This document shows, piece by piece, positions 34,418-43,889 of a stretch of DNA of 64,000 bases; position 1 is the stretch's first letter, and every line of letters begins with the position of its first letter. Origin of the DNA: Agaribacillus aureus. GTDB lineage: Bacteria; Bacteroidota; Bacteroidia; Cytophagales; Cyclobacteriaceae. Under the pieces are notes generated by a model, which made no database searches, was not told the origin of the DNA, and saw only the letters and a program-made list of their open reading frames with translations. Location of the stretch: positions 1 through 64,000 of the forward strand of contig JAUJEB010000015.1 in NCBI GenBank assembly GCA_030442055.1. The letters are read 5' to 3'. A program made the translations under genes and the position numbers.

Positions 34418-35180
34418 TTACGACCATATCGAAATCCTTGTTGAGGACAACCTGGCATTCCTGGTTTTTAATCGCCCTGATCAACTCAATGCGATGAACC
34501 GGAAGATGATGTCGGAGATCATTCAGGGCATTGAAGCTATTAATCTAAACGAGCAGGTAAAGGTTGCCATCATAAAAGGAAAGGGAAGAGCTTTTATGGC
34601 AGGTGCGGACATTAAGGAATATGCCAGCCAAACGCCTGAGGAATTTAACACATTTCAGGAAAACGGGAAAAAACTCTATGAATCGATTGAGCAATCACCG
34701 AAACCATGGATTGCAGCGGTTGATGGTTTTGCCCTGGGAGGCGGCTGTGAAATCGCGTTGTGTTGTGATTTAATACTTGCCTCGAGCCGCTCCGCACTAG
34801 GATTGCCGGAAGTGCACCTGAGTCTTATTCCGGGAGGCGGAGGTACGCAACGGCTGACTCAAAAAGTGGGCATTAACATCGCTAAAGAAATGCTTTTTAC
34901 CGGCGGTCAATACACAGCCGCAGAACTGTATAGCCGGGGGGTGGTGAATCGCGTTTTCGACGATAACAATTTTGACGAAGAGGTATTGGCTTTTGCGAAA
35001 AAACTGGCGCGAAGGTCCACCCAATCCATTGCCCAATTGAAGTGGCTTGTGCAATTGAGTTTGACAAGTGTCCTGTTTGAAGATCGCATTGACGAAGAAG
35101 GTCGCGCGGTGGAGCAACTTTTTCTGACGGATGAGGCGCGCCAGGCCATCAAGGCATTTATTTCAAAAACCAAAGACTAA
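34407..35180 (+). CDS. Enoyl-CoA hydratase/isomerase family protein
   Basis: A 257-aa crotonase-fold enzyme. Seen are NRPDQLNAMN, the first oxyanion-hole segment KGKGRAFMAGADIKEYA, the second, ALGGGCEIALCCDLILAS, the Glu region LGLPEVHLSLIPGGGGTQRLT and RGVVNRVFDD. It acts on acyl-CoA thioesters in the cytoplasm. It is 4 bp from the CoA-transferase gene. The link to mannose use is unclear; the pair may handle an organic acid released with or from the glycan. Confidence 0.9.
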   Translation: MTSSYDHIEILVEDNLAFLVFNRPDQLNAMNRKMMSEIIQGIEAINLNEQVKVAIIKGKGRAFMAGADIKEYASQTPEEFNTFQENGKKLYESIEQSPKPWIAAVDGFALGGGCEIALCCDLILASSRSALGLPEVHLSLIPGGGGTQRLTQKVGINIAKEMLFTGGQYTAAELYSRGVVNRVFDDNNFDEEVLAFAKKLARRSTQSIAQLKWLVQLSLTSVLFEDRIDEEGRAVEQLFLTDEARQAIKAFISKTKD

Positions 35181-35184
35181 ACCG

Positions 35185-36375
35185 ATGGAAAAACACGGCC
35201 CGCTAAAGGGATTGGTTATTGCCGATTTTTCACAATTGGCACAAGGGCCCTTTGCTACACAAATGCTTAGTGACATGGGAGCGGAAGTCGTTAAGATCGA
35301 ACCCGAAAAGGGCGACTGGATGCGACACTATGCCTACGGCAACCTTTATCCCGAAGGAGAAAGTATCTCATTTGTCAGCTTTAACAGGAACAAACGTAGC
35401 ATTGCCCTTAATCTCAAAGATCCGGAGGAAAAGGAAATCGCCATTGAAATCATTAAAAAGTCAGATATCCTGGTGGAGAACTTTCGTCCGCTTGTGATGG
35501 AAAGACTAGGTCTGGGGTATGAGGAGATGAAAACCATCAATCCGCGACTGGTGTACTGTTCCAGCTCCGGCTATGGTGCATCAGGTCCCTATCTCAAGCG
35601 ACCGGGACAAGATCTGATGGCCCAATCCATATCGGGAAGTGCGGCACTCAACGGAAAAAAAGGTGATATTCCGATGGCTACAGCTGTAGGGCAGGCCGAT
35701 TTGTTGACAAGCCTGTTCATTGTACAATCCGTTCTGGCAGCTATTTATTCAAGGGAAAAAACAGGGAAAGGTCAAAAGATTGAAGCTAACCTGCTGAATT
35801 CTGCCATCGGCTTTCACATCCAGGAGGTTACGGCCTTTTTACATCAAGGGACAAACCCCGAACGCAGCGAAAGTGGCATTCCAAACCCCTGGCTTGGGGC
35901 ACCTTATGGAATTTATCACACGCAGGACGGGTATGTGTCGGTAGGTATGAACTCCGTCAGAAAGCTTGCACAGCTATTGAACCTGACCAAGTACGATTCG
36001 GAAGTATTCGAATCCAATAATATCATTGAAAACCGGGATGAAATCAGAAAGGATTTTCAGGAAGTTTTCCAGACAAAAACAACGGAAGCATGGTTGGCTG
36101 TTTTACTGGAGCACGACATTTGGTGCTCACAGGTAAATACCTTTACAGAGATGGTGGAAGATCCCCAGGTCAAACACAATAACATGATCCTGGAATACGA
36201 CCATCCAACGATCGGCATGGTGAAAACCACCGGCTTTCCGGTATCCTTCAGCGATACCCCTCAGCAGATTTATCGACCGGCACCCTTATTGAACGAGCAC
36301 GCCGGGGAGATTCTCAAAACATTTTGTCAGTACGACGATCGACAGATCGATCGTTTTTTGTCAAAAAAAGATTAA
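35185..36375 (+). CDS. CaiB/BaiF family (class III) CoA-transferase
   Basis: 396 aa from the ATG at 35185, which follows the hydratase stop by 4 bp and begins MEKHGPLKGLVIADFSQLAQ. Family III signatures are present: GPFATQMLSDMGAEVVKIEPEKGDWMR, FVSFNRNKRSIALNLKDPEEK, DILVENFRPLVMERLGLGYEEM and SGYGASGPY, with the catalytic Asp in PGQDLMAQ. It moves CoA between carboxylic acids. An upstream in-frame Met at 35131 would overlap the hydratase gene by 50 bp and is less likely. Confidence 0.9.
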   Translation: MEKHGPLKGLVIADFSQLAQGPFATQMLSDMGAEVVKIEPEKGDWMRHYAYGNLYPEGESISFVSFNRNKRSIALNLKDPEEKEIAIEIIKKSDILVENFRPLVMERLGLGYEEMKTINPRLVYCSSSGYGASGPYLKRPGQDLMAQSISGSAALNGKKGDIPMATAVGQADLLTSLFIVQSVLAAIYSREKTGKGQKIEANLLNSAIGFHIQEVTAFLHQGTNPERSESGIPNPWLGAPYGIYHTQDGYVSVGMNSVRKLAQLLNLTKYDSEVFESNNIIENRDEIRKDFQEVFQTKTTEAWLAVLLEHDIWCSQVNTFTEMVEDPQVKHNNMILEYDHPTIGMVKTTGFPVSFSDTPQQIYRPAPLLNEHAGEILKTFCQYDDRQIDRFLSKKD

Positions 36376-36417
36376 ATCAAACCAGGCAATAATGCGAAGC
36401 TTGTTGACCAATGCCGG

Positions 36418-36744
36418 TTATTCGTAAAGTATGTGAAAGGCTTCAAACAAGGTGAGTGCCTCGTTGATGGATAGGGTGAGGGAAGTTACATCTTCTATGG
36501 ATAGGCAAAAACCGATATTTGCATTTGGATTTTTTACGATCGCCCTAGGTTCACCCATTAAATCATAATGGAAATCTCCTTCTTTTAAGTATCCCAATAT
36601 CTGTCTGAAATGATCCAGTGCCGGGGCGGTGAAGGAGGCACAGCAACATTTGTAAGTCAAAGAAAATGTTTTGCACCTTTTGCAATAGCTAATTTGGCAA
36701 TCCTGGGTCTGGCTTAATGTAATATACCCTGCTGTTGTACACAT
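36418..36744 (-). CDS. Cys-rich small protein, DUF6686-like
   Basis: A 108-aa protein with a CKRC motif (YCKRCKTFSLTYKCCC) near the N-terminus and C21-type cysteines, followed by an alpha/beta segment (HFRQILGYL, NEALTLFEAFHILYE). The pattern matches the small DUF6686-like proteins found beside iron-uptake genes in Bacteroidota; the assignment is tentative. It is downstream of the PepSY gene on the same strand, with an iron-box-like TTAGAAT and the motif CAATCGCTA in the 280-bp gap. Confidence 0.65.
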   Translation of the reverse strand: MCTTAGYITLSQTQDCQISYCKRCKTFSLTYKCCCASFTAPALDHFRQILGYLKEGDFHYDLMGEPRAIVKNPNANIGFCLSIEDVTSLTLSINEALTLFEAFHILYE

Positions 36745-37024
36745 GTTTTTAAATTAATTTCTATCAGTTGAAGGCATTGTGGTTTGATAGTACCCTGCCA
36801 TTTTGATAGATTTGATTGGTTTAATATCATTTAACGTTTTTGATTCACTGGGGAAGGATCTATCAGCAAGTTGTTTAGCAATATTTTCTCTTAACTGGAT
36901 CAGTCCAGACAACACAAATATTCATGAATTAGAATAGTTTTCCAATCGCTAATTGTAGTCAATTCAGGTGACTATCTGTAGGTATATTTACGAAATTGTC
37001 TTTTTTTTAGTGGATAAAGCACCG

Positions 37025-38692
37025 TTATGGTGTTTTTCTGCCATCGGTCAAAACTGCCGGCTCGGGAATTAATTCCGTTTCTTCCACACGTATTTGTTTG
37101 GTATTCCCAACTTTCTTTGCTAATACTTGTTCCGGAATTTTCAAAACCCATAATGCTACAACCAGGGCGATCAGGCCGGTGAGTAACCAACTTATATCAA
37201 CCCCTGCCACGTTTGGAAAGGTGGTCAAAACAAGCCAGAACCAATCTCCGGTAGCGATACCATTTACCAATGGCACCAGCAGGGAAAGCACCCCACCGAT
37301 AATCAGGTAATTTTTGTTTTGCCGGGCATAGCTATTCCAGAAACAACCTATGACAAAAAGCAGGAGCCAACTTGAAAAAAAGATCGTATTGACCAGGAAT
37401 GCCCGACCTTCCATACCGATTGGTACCATTTTATTTGCTATGAAGATGATGGCAAAGGCCGGGAACATACTCAGACAAATGGCCAGGTATACTTTAGTTA
37501 CCTTGTGATGGAATTTCCGTTGCTTCTCTGTGTATCTGTTGTTATCCCGTGCTGCCTGCCAAAGCAGTATGCCGCTTATAATCATAAAACAGGTGATCAT
37601 AGACAAAACAAAATACACGACCCTGATGAGGAATCCTCCAAAATCTGCAAAATGGAGCTTGCCGATAATCTCAATAACCGAGGAATAGTATTTCTTCTCG
37701 GCAGGAAATAAGCTTGCTTCTTCAATAGGGATACCGTCTGACATGTACATGGTGATGCGGCCATCTGTGGCTATCCCTTTACCGTCTTTTATCGTCCAGG
37801 TAATCAGGGCATCTTCCAGACCGTAATTTCTTACCGCAGCCCTGGTAACGCGATAACCGGGATAGGTCTCCTCGATCTTTTTTTTCAAGGTGACCATGGA
37901 AATGTTATCGGCAGGTTTAGCATCGTGTTCCAATTCAATGGCGTTTTCAGGCCTGAGGATATTGAAGACTTTGGACGAGTCTCCCCCATATAATATTAAT
38001 ACGCTGGGTAGTAGTACGAAACTAAGCAATCCAAAAAAAGCGCCGGTGACGGCGTATACGATTTGAAACGGAAGTCCAATGACTCCCAGTACGGTATGTG
38101 CGTTTGTCCATATCTGCTTCCATTTGCCTTGTACAATAAAAGCATAGAATTTGGTAAGCAGGTTTCTCCAGTGAATGAGCAGACCGGTAATCGAGGCAAA
38201 GAGGAAAAACAAAGCCACAAATCCTGATAAATAAAGGCCGATAACTGGTATTTGTCTAAAATAATGTAACCTAAAAAGCGTAATTCCTACTGTCGTTAAG
38301 GGCTTTGTGATGTCTTGTACCGAGTAACTCCCAGGCTCGACATAGGCGGCCATGCGTTCCGTGGTACTATCTGTATCATGGACTGCACCGTAAACCTGAA
38401 AAAAAGGATCGTGATGATCCGGAAAAGCAATATTTGTAATAGAATGCCGATCCAGATCATATACCTTATCTACCGCTTCGAACGCTTTGTCGTAATCGAA
38501 ATCCTCTGCCACCGGTATCCTGGCAGCTGGGTTTTCCCACTGATAAAAGTCATCCCTAAATAAGGTAAATGCCCCTGCATAAAAAATCACAAAAAGTGCA
38601 AAGCTAATTACAATGCCTGCTACAGTATGCGTGTGAAATAACACATTATACGCCCGGTTGCCTAAGCCCTTAAGTTTCATAACAGAAGACAT
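37025..38692 (-). CDS. PepSY-associated transmembrane protein (555 aa)
   Basis: An inner-membrane protein of the PepSY_TM family. It has an N-terminal helix (TVAGIVISFALFVIFYAGAF), a periplasmic domain with PepSY features (LKKKIEETYPGYRVTRAAVR), and further helices with conserved His (LHYFRQIP, LIHWRNLL, NAHTVLGVIGLPF, KLHFADFGGFLIRV). Members are thought to reduce Fe3+-siderophores with bound haem. It is the last gene of the operon that starts at 40697; its ATG is next to the stop of the small membrane gene at 38693. Confidence 0.85.
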   Translation of the reverse strand: MSSVMKLKGLGNRAYNVLFHTHTVAGIVISFALFVIFYAGAFTLFRDDFYQWENPAARIPVAEDFDYDKAFEAVDKVYDLDRHSITNIAFPDHHDPFFQVYGAVHDTDSTTERMAAYVEPGSYSVQDITKPLTTVGITLFRLHYFRQIPVIGLYLSGFVALFFLFASITGLLIHWRNLLTKFYAFIVQGKWKQIWTNAHTVLGVIGLPFQIVYAVTGAFFGLLSFVLLPSVLILYGGDSSKVFNILRPENAIELEHDAKPADNISMVTLKKKIEETYPGYRVTRAAVRNYGLEDALITWTIKDGKGIATDGRITMYMSDGIPIEEASLFPAEKKYYSSVIEIIGKLHFADFGGFLIRVVYFVLSMITCFMIISGILLWQAARDNNRYTEKQRKFHHKVTKVYLAICLSMFPAFAIIFIANKMVPIGMEGRAFLVNTIFFSSWLLLFVIGCFWNSYARQNKNYLIIGGVLSLLVPLVNGIATGDWFWLVLTTFPNVAGVDISWLLTGLIALVVALWVLKIPEQVLAKKVGNTKQIRVEETELIPEPAVLTDGRKTP

Positions 38693-38968
38693 TTAGATGA
38701 AAATAATGATTGAACAGACCGTGGCAATAGAGCCGAAAAGGCTCCAGACATGCCACGCTTTTCTCATAAAAAAAGCGATTACCATAAAAAACACCCAAAG
38801 AAGATAGGTGCTGTATGCCGTAGTCATGATGACAGAAGGGTTGTTCTTGATAAGTGTTCCCAGGGCGATATTTATAAGCATAGTTACCACATAACTACCT
38901 AATATAGCCGCTGTTACTTTTGATACCCTCGTCCAGGTTCCTGAGAGATATTGTGATTTTGCAGGCAT
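38693..38968 (-). CDS. Small membrane protein, DUF3649-like
   Basis: About 91 aa from MPAKSQYLSGTWTRVSKVTAAILG; three hydrophobic helices follow. The position between PepSY genes and the AILGSYVVTMLINIAL pattern match the DUF3649-type iron-uptake membrane proteins of siderophore loci. I chose the ATG at 38968 because it leaves a 1-bp gap to the preceding gene, while a start at 38983 would overlap it by 14 bp. Confidence 0.7.
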   Translation of the reverse strand: MPAKSQYLSGTWTRVSKVTAAILGSYVVTMLINIALGTLIKNNPSVIMTTAYSTYLLWVFFMVIAFFMRKAWHVWSLFGSIATVCSIIIFI

Positions 38969-38969
38969 A

Positions 38970-39284
38970 TTAAATAAAATCATAAATTAAGGATCCAGCC
39001 ACCAATAACCCCCAAAACACAAGCCAATTGGGATGTGTTTTGACAGATAGTACCAAGGCGCTGAGAACCGTCATAAGGACCACCGCCCAAACAATTATAG
39101 CTGTAGGTGTATCGTACATCGACGTAAATGACCATACAGACCAACCGAGAAAAAGAATACTAACCAATAATACCAGCTTTCTGTTTTTTCTTAAAGGAAT
39201 GCCTATCGTCGCCAGACCTTCCGGGAAATATTTAGATGTCCCGTAAAGCAAAAGACAGGCAATAATTGTTGTAGTAATGGCCAT
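38970..39284 (-). CDS. Small membrane protein, DUF3325-like
   Basis: A 104-aa protein with three to four helices and a KNRK turn after the first helix, like DUF3325 proteins. It sits between a PepSY gene and the DUF3649-like gene, the order commonly seen in siderophore-reduction operons. The exact role is unknown; it may stabilise the reductase complex. Confidence 0.7.
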   Translation of the reverse strand: MAITTTIIACLLLYGTSKYFPEGLATIGIPLRKNRKLVLLVSILFLGWSVWSFTSMYDTPTAIIVWAVVLMTVLSALVLSVKTHPNWLVFWGLLVAGSLIYDFI

Positions 39285-39290
39285 TAGAAG

Positions 39291-40697
39291 TTATTTAATT
39301 TTGTGGCTATTATATGTCGTGAAGGTCGGCAATTGAACGGCCGTCTTTAAAACCGTTTGGCTATTCTTGTCTCTGGCACGGCCAAATACGCTGTAAGCCT
39401 GCGCCATCATCGGGATAGTAATTATGAATACCCCCAAAAAGAAAAACCTTGTAAACCAAGCCCTTACCGGGCCTCTAGTATTGACCACAGCGGTTTGACC
39501 TACAAGTTGATCACGCTTCATTTTTTCAGGTGACACGGCCCGCTTATTGACTTTTGATTTGTCATTTTTTTTGTTTTTACGACCCCACCACAGCAAAAAT
39601 CCTGTGACTGGTAAGGAAGCGGTAATGAAGCTAATGATAAAGGCCAATATCTTTCCAAAAATACCTCCTATCGCCCCCACATGAATGTCGTAATTCATGC
39701 GTATCACCTTATCCGCAAGTTTGGCATCTTCATACTTTCCATAAATACCCGGGGTATCGATTTCCTCCAATGTATGCTGATCATAAAACCGGTAGTCGGA
39801 ACTATAGTGCACGCCTTCCTGAAAAGATGTCTCCACGTAAATGGAGGATGAATCCGTGGCGGGGTAATGAACCTCAAAGCTTTTATAATCTGGCGATGCT
39901 GCTATTAACCTAGGAATTAGTTTGTCAATAGGTTTCAGTGCTTCTCCAGATTCATCAAAAGTCGCGGTACTAATATTGTTTGGAATAATAAACTGAGGGG
40001 CTTTTTCGCCGCCCCAGGTTTTATAAGTAACAAAATAAATCCAGTCAAAGGCCATGACCAGCCCCGAGAATGCCAGCACTAGCGCTAGTACAGAAGCATA
40101 AAAACCCATAATAGCATGAAGATCGAAGTTTTTTCGCCTCCATCTCGTTGTACTTTTCCAGTCAAATTTGAGCCTTTGCCGCCGACCTTTCTTATTTTTT
40201 GGCCACCATAAAATAATCCCTGTTATCAGCATTAGCACAAATACCATGGTCCCGTAAGATGTAACTTGCGATCCAATGGCCCTGGGTAACCACAGATACA
40301 AGTGACCATCCAGTACAAATCCAAAAAATCCGCCCCGGTAATTTTTGGTTCCTAAAACTTCACCGCTATAGGGGTTTAAAAAAACGGATTGATAGAATAA
40401 GGGGTCAGGTTCATAAAAGATCACCTCCAGGGGATCTGTGTCGCGACCATAGGCTGTACCATGGATATGTTTTCCGGGTATTACTTTATGCGCCAGTTCT
40501 TTTGCTTTTGTTGGTGAGATAAAAGCGCGATCTTCTTTTTGCACTGTTCTATCAACCTCAACCAATCCGAGAATCTCTTCCTGGAATACCCAAAAACACC
40601 CGGTGATCGCAACAATAAATACAACCACTCCGGACGCCAACCCGAGATAGAGATGTATTTTACCTATAATATTTTTTAGTGCATTTTTTTTTGCCAT
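39291..40697 (-). CDS. PepSY domain reductase-like membrane protein (468 aa)
   Basis: An inner-membrane protein. The N-terminal helix has KNIIGKIHLYLGLASGVVVFIVAITGC, then a PepSY domain, GHLYLWLPRAIGSQVTSYGTMV, LHAIMGFYASVLALVLAFSG and a late YDIHVGAIGGIFGK helix. The repeated His in transmembrane helices suggest haem binding, as in FoxB-type siderophore reductases. The promoter at 40725-40754 starts the operon. An insert after the last helix (KNKKNDKSKVNK) is cytoplasmic and basic, followed by one further helix. Confidence 0.88.
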   Translation of the reverse strand: MAKKNALKNIIGKIHLYLGLASGVVVFIVAITGCFWVFQEEILGLVEVDRTVQKEDRAFISPTKAKELAHKVIPGKHIHGTAYGRDTDPLEVIFYEPDPLFYQSVFLNPYSGEVLGTKNYRGGFFGFVLDGHLYLWLPRAIGSQVTSYGTMVFVLMLITGIILWWPKNKKGRRQRLKFDWKSTTRWRRKNFDLHAIMGFYASVLALVLAFSGLVMAFDWIYFVTYKTWGGEKAPQFIIPNNISTATFDESGEALKPIDKLIPRLIAASPDYKSFEVHYPATDSSSIYVETSFQEGVHYSSDYRFYDQHTLEEIDTPGIYGKYEDAKLADKVIRMNYDIHVGAIGGIFGKILAFIISFITASLPVTGFLLWWGRKNKKNDKSKVNKRAVSPEKMKRDQLVGQTAVVNTRGPVRAWFTRFFFLGVFIITIPMMAQAYSVFGRARDKNSQTVLKTAVQLPTFTTYNSHKIK

Positions 40698-40724
40698 GTA
40701 TCAAAAAGAAAACCGGGACCTTCC

Positions 40725-40754
40725 CAAAAGTACCTTGCCAGGATTTCAACCAAA
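40725..40754 (-). promoter_or_regulatory. Promoter of the PepSY operon
   Basis: On the minus strand TTTG (40754-40751), 18 nt, and TACTTTTG (40732-40725) match the consensus. The box lies 28 bp before the ATG. Confidence 0.65.
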
Positions 40755-40770
40755 CCGGTGGTTTCAGCGA

Positions 40771-40974
40771 CTAACGTGCGTCAATTACCTCCTCTTCAGG
40801 AACACAATGGCTCCCGAAGAGTGGTAATTGGGGTATTAAGCAACGCTCGTCTAAATAAAATTTGGCTTTAATTTGTATCAATTGACCTTTGGGACAAACC
40901 GAAGGATTAAAGTAGATTATGTATATTTTTTCAGGTGTTAATTCGACTTTATTTAGAGTTATTATAAGTGACAA
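40771..40974 (-). CDS. Doubtful 67-aa ORF upstream of PepSY
   Basis: From a TTG start the product is protein-like in composition (NPSVCPKGQLIQIKAKFYLD, CVPEEEVIDAR), but no family is recognised. Its first codons overlap a possible iron box and the PepSY operon has its own promoter downstream of it. It may be a real small gene or a chance ORF. Confidence 0.28.
   Translation of the reverse strand: MSLIITLNKVELTPEKIYIIYFNPSVCPKGQLIQIKAKFYLDERCLIPQLPLFGSHCVPEEEVIDAR
40952..40968. promoter_or_regulatory. Weak iron-box-like site
   Basis: TTTAGAGTTATTATAAG shares TTTAGA-N5-TmTAAm with the stronger boxes at 46267, 46477, 56292 and 57621, with two mismatches in the right arm. Confidence 0.35.
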
Positions 40975-41274
40975 ATTTCGTGTGTGAAGAGGTTGTATAC
41001 AATCGCTAGTTATAGTCTTTTTGTGTAGCTAACTATAGCGATATTGTGGCGATAACCGGTTAACTAACAAACCAGGCTCAACGCCTATAAAATCTGATAC
41101 CAGCATGTTTCGAAATAATATTTCAGAGGGCTATTTAACACGAAAACACACAAACAGGGGCGAAAATCAGATTAGAAAGAAAATTTAAGACGAAAGTAAT
41201 TGTTTTCACTACTCATAGCGATTGACTGAAAGAAAAATCCACCTTAACTTTAAAAAATTATTTACACTACTACT

Positions 41275-41502
41275 TTGAACACACTTGATCAGATAAAATC
41301 CGGAGATTCAGCCATGATACAAAAGGTTAGTTCGGGCGCGTTGGCATGTAAACTTACCGAAATGGGTTTGTATCCCGGAAAAGAAATAAAGATACTTTTT
41401 AAAGCGCCTCTTGGTGACCCAATAGCAATTGAGGTGGGAGATTATACGCTTTCGTTGCGCAAGGAAGAAGCTGCGTCGATAGAAGTTACGGTTGGCACCT
41501 AA
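41275..41502 (+). CDS. feoA: Ferrous iron transport protein A
   Basis: A 75-aa SH3-like FeoA protein. The start is TTG (MNTLDQIKSGDSAMIQKV); the next ATG would remove the conserved first strand, so TTG is preferred. The family motif CKLTEMGLYPGKEIKILF and the end LSLRKEEAASIEV are seen. It assists FeoB in Fe2+ import at the inner membrane. feoB starts 3 bp downstream. Confidence 0.9.
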   Translation: MNTLDQIKSGDSAMIQKVSSGALACKLTEMGLYPGKEIKILFKAPLGDPIAIEVGDYTLSLRKEEAASIEVTVGT

Positions 41503-41505
41503 TTT

Positions 41506-43494
41506 ATGAGCATTCAAAAGATAGCATTAGTAGGAAATCCCAATTCCGGTAAAAGCTCCGTCTTCAACCAATTGACGGGCCTCAACCAACATGTCGGAAA
41601 CTACCCCGGCGTGACGGTAGATAAGAAGACCGGTTCATTTCCTGGCAAAGAAGGCGGAAAGATTAAGGTAATCGATTTACCGGGGATTTATAGCATCTAT
41701 CCCAAGTCCGAAGATGAGCGGGTGGTATTTGAAATTTTGAAAGATAAAGGGCATAAAAATTATCCTGACCTTTGTGTGGTGGTTGTCGACGTCACCAACC
41801 TGGAAAGGAATCTTTTATTATTTACCCAACTACATGATTTAAAAATACCCACCATCCTGGTGGTTAACATGGTCGATTTACTGGAGGGAGAAGGTATCAG
41901 TGTGGATCTCGAAAAACTAAGTGAATTGCTTGGAGGTGTACCTGTTATTCCGATGAATGCCAGGAAGGGTGAGGGTATTGAGGCGCTGAAAAATGCCATC
42001 TACGATTTCAATCAGACTACATGGACCCCTTTTTTAAAACAGTACGCAACGCATGATCACGGACTTAAGCATTTACCGTCACCTTCTGAGCAAATTGAAG
42101 ATACGGACCGCAGGTTTAAAAAAATTACACAAATCCTGAAGTTCTGTGTAAAAAGAGCTGAACCCTCCAAATCCAGAAAACTCATCAGCAACCGGATTGA
42201 TAAAGTTGTCACCCACCCCATATGGGGATATGCGATATTTCTGTTCATTCTTCTCCTCATCTTTCAGGCCATTTACGAATTGGCCAGCGTACCCATGGAT
42301 TTGATTGACAACGTGTTTTTGTTGTTAAGTCAAGGCACCAGAGACGCGCTTCCTCCGGGGGTATTCACGGATCTTATTGCGGAGGGAATTGTGCCGGGAA
42401 TCGGTGGTATTGTCATTTTTGTACCGCAGATCGTTTTACTTTTTGCATTCATTGCCATTTTGGAAGAAACCGGGTACATGTCCAGAGTGGTTTTTATCAT
42501 GGATCGACTGATGCGTCCTTTTGGTCTTAATGGAAAAAGTGTTGTGCCGCTGATATCCGGGGTTGCATGTGCCATCCCGGCGATTATGGCTACCCGCACA
42601 ATCGATCAGTGGAAAGACCGTTTGATTACGATCATGGTAACCCCGCTTACCAGCTGCTCCGCGCGATTGCCGGTATATACTTTGTTGATTGCCCTGGTGG
42701 TACCGGATAAAAGTGTATGGGGATTTATGAACCTGCAGGGACTGGTATTGCTCGGCATGTACCTGCTCGGGTTTGCAGCGGCATTTCTGGCGGCCATTAT
42801 CTTTAAGCTAATCATTCGATCCCGTCAAAAAAGTTTCCTGATCATGGAAATGCCTACTTACAAGATCCCAAGATGGTCTAATGTTGGCATCACCTTGTGG
42901 GAAAAGACCAAAGTTTTTGTTTGGGAAGCGGGCAGGGTGATCATGGCCATTTCCATAATCTTATGGGTACTGGCTTCCTACGGCCCGCCCAATCGCATTG
43001 AAAAAGCGGTAAGCGCCATTCCTATCCCTGAAAATGTAGCCGACGATGCAAAAATGAGCTATGAAGAACAGGTTTCTTCTGTCAAATTGGAAAATTCATG
43101 GATCGGCCTGCTTGGTAAACAACTGGAGCCGGCCATTGCACCCTTAGGTTATGACTGGCAGGTTGGCATTGCGCTCATCACCTCTTTTGCAGCCCGAGAG
43201 GTTTTTGTAAGTTCTATGGCTACCATCTACAGCGTTGGCGAAGACTTTGAGGATGAAGCCACCATGCTTCAACGGATGCGACAGGAAGTCAACCCCCGGA
43301 CAGGACAAAGCGTATATAATTTAGCATCCGGCCTGTCGTTAATGGTGTTTTATGCATTTGCTATGCAATGCATGAGTACCCTCGCGATCGTGAAGCGGGA
43401 AACGAAAAGTTGGAAGTGGCCTTTGCTTCAGTTGGTTTATATGACTACCTTAGCGTATATAGGTGCCTTTATTACGTATAACCTTTTACAATGA
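41506..43494 (+). CDS. feoB: Ferrous iron transporter FeoB
   Basis: A 662-aa Fe2+ importer. The G domain has G1 GNPNSGKSS at residues 10-18, DLPGIYS (G3), NMVDL (G4) and NARKG (G5). The membrane part shows both Gate motifs, VACAIPAIMATRTI and TSFAAREVFVSSM, with the conserved Cys in the first. It moves ferrous iron into the cytoplasm. Its stop overlaps the start of a small Cys-rich membrane protein (ATGA). Confidence 0.96.
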   Translation: MSIQKIALVGNPNSGKSSVFNQLTGLNQHVGNYPGVTVDKKTGSFPGKEGGKIKVIDLPGIYSIYPKSEDERVVFEILKDKGHKNYPDLCVVVVDVTNLERNLLLFTQLHDLKIPTILVVNMVDLLEGEGISVDLEKLSELLGGVPVIPMNARKGEGIEALKNAIYDFNQTTWTPFLKQYATHDHGLKHLPSPSEQIEDTDRRFKKITQILKFCVKRAEPSKSRKLISNRIDKVVTHPIWGYAIFLFILLLIFQAIYELASVPMDLIDNVFLLLSQGTRDALPPGVFTDLIAEGIVPGIGGIVIFVPQIVLLFAFIAILEETGYMSRVVFIMDRLMRPFGLNGKSVVPLISGVACAIPAIMATRTIDQWKDRLITIMVTPLTSCSARLPVYTLLIALVVPDKSVWGFMNLQGLVLLGMYLLGFAAAFLAAIIFKLIIRSRQKSFLIMEMPTYKIPRWSNVGITLWEKTKVFVWEAGRVIMAISIILWVLASYGPPNRIEKAVSAIPIPENVADDAKMSYEEQVSSVKLENSWIGLLGKQLEPAIAPLGYDWQVGIALITSFAAREVFVSSMATIYSVGEDFEDEATMLQRMRQEVNPRTGQSVYNLASGLSLMVFYAFAMQCMSTLAIVKRETKSWKWPLLQLVYMTTLAYIGAFITYNLLQ

Positions 43495-43628
43495 TTCAGG
43501 GAATTTTAGTCGTGATACTCTTCTTAATAGCAAGTTTTTATCTTGGAAGGATGATATATGGCGAGTTGTCAGGAAAAGGTAAACACTGCGATAACTGCGC
43601 AGTCAAAGACCGGGGCATTAAGTCTTAA
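43491..43628 (+). CDS. FeoB-associated Cys-rich membrane protein (45 aa)
   Basis: Reads MIQGILVVILFLIASFYLGR then a cytoplasmic tail with HCDNC. One helix plus CxxC is the pattern of FeoB-associated Cys-rich membrane proteins. The ATG overlaps the FeoB stop (ATGA), showing coupling. The role may be iron relay or stabilising FeoB. Confidence 0.85.
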   Translation: MIQGILVVILFLIASFYLGRMIYGELSGKGKHCDNCAVKDRGIKS

Positions 43629-43814
43629 CCGGTCCGGTGCTAAAATTTGTATTATCATATTATTCTAAAGTGCAAAACCCACCTTAATGCTGTGGCTTGA
43701 ATAGTAATATTGCTCTGCAAGGCAGTTAACCGGTAATCAAGCGTATGGCCGGTAACCGGCGATAAAGATAAAGGGATTATAGCTTCTATTTTCATTACCT
43801 ATTTTTCCATAAAG

Positions 43815-43851
43815 GAAAAGCAGACCCCATATTGATGACTGGAGTCTGCTT
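43815..43851 (-). terminator. Terminator after the first TonB receptor gene
   Basis: Stem AGCAGAC-CC/GG-GTCTGCT (43819-43828 and 43841-43850); on the minus strand a TTTTCCTTT run follows. It sits about 40 bp past the receptor stop and could also slow transcripts arriving from feoB. Confidence 0.55.
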
Positions 43852-43889
43852 AAAAACGTAAATGATTACTAAACAATTAAAAAAGCGTT

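Larger units (their letters stand above)
40698..41274. other. Divergent control region between PepSY operon and feoAB
   Basis: This 577-bp stretch contains the PepSY operon promoter, a doubtful small ORF, one weak TTTAGA-type box (40952-40968), and two opposed AATCGCTA-type motifs around 41001-41045. A third TAGCGATT is at 41215. No convincing -33/-7 pair was found in front of feoA. Confidence 0.55.

Noticed and set aside
37025-40697. The PepSY genes as peptidase propeptide proteins
   Set aside because: Multiple His-bearing helices and the DUF3325/DUF3649 neighbours fit siderophore reductase systems instead.
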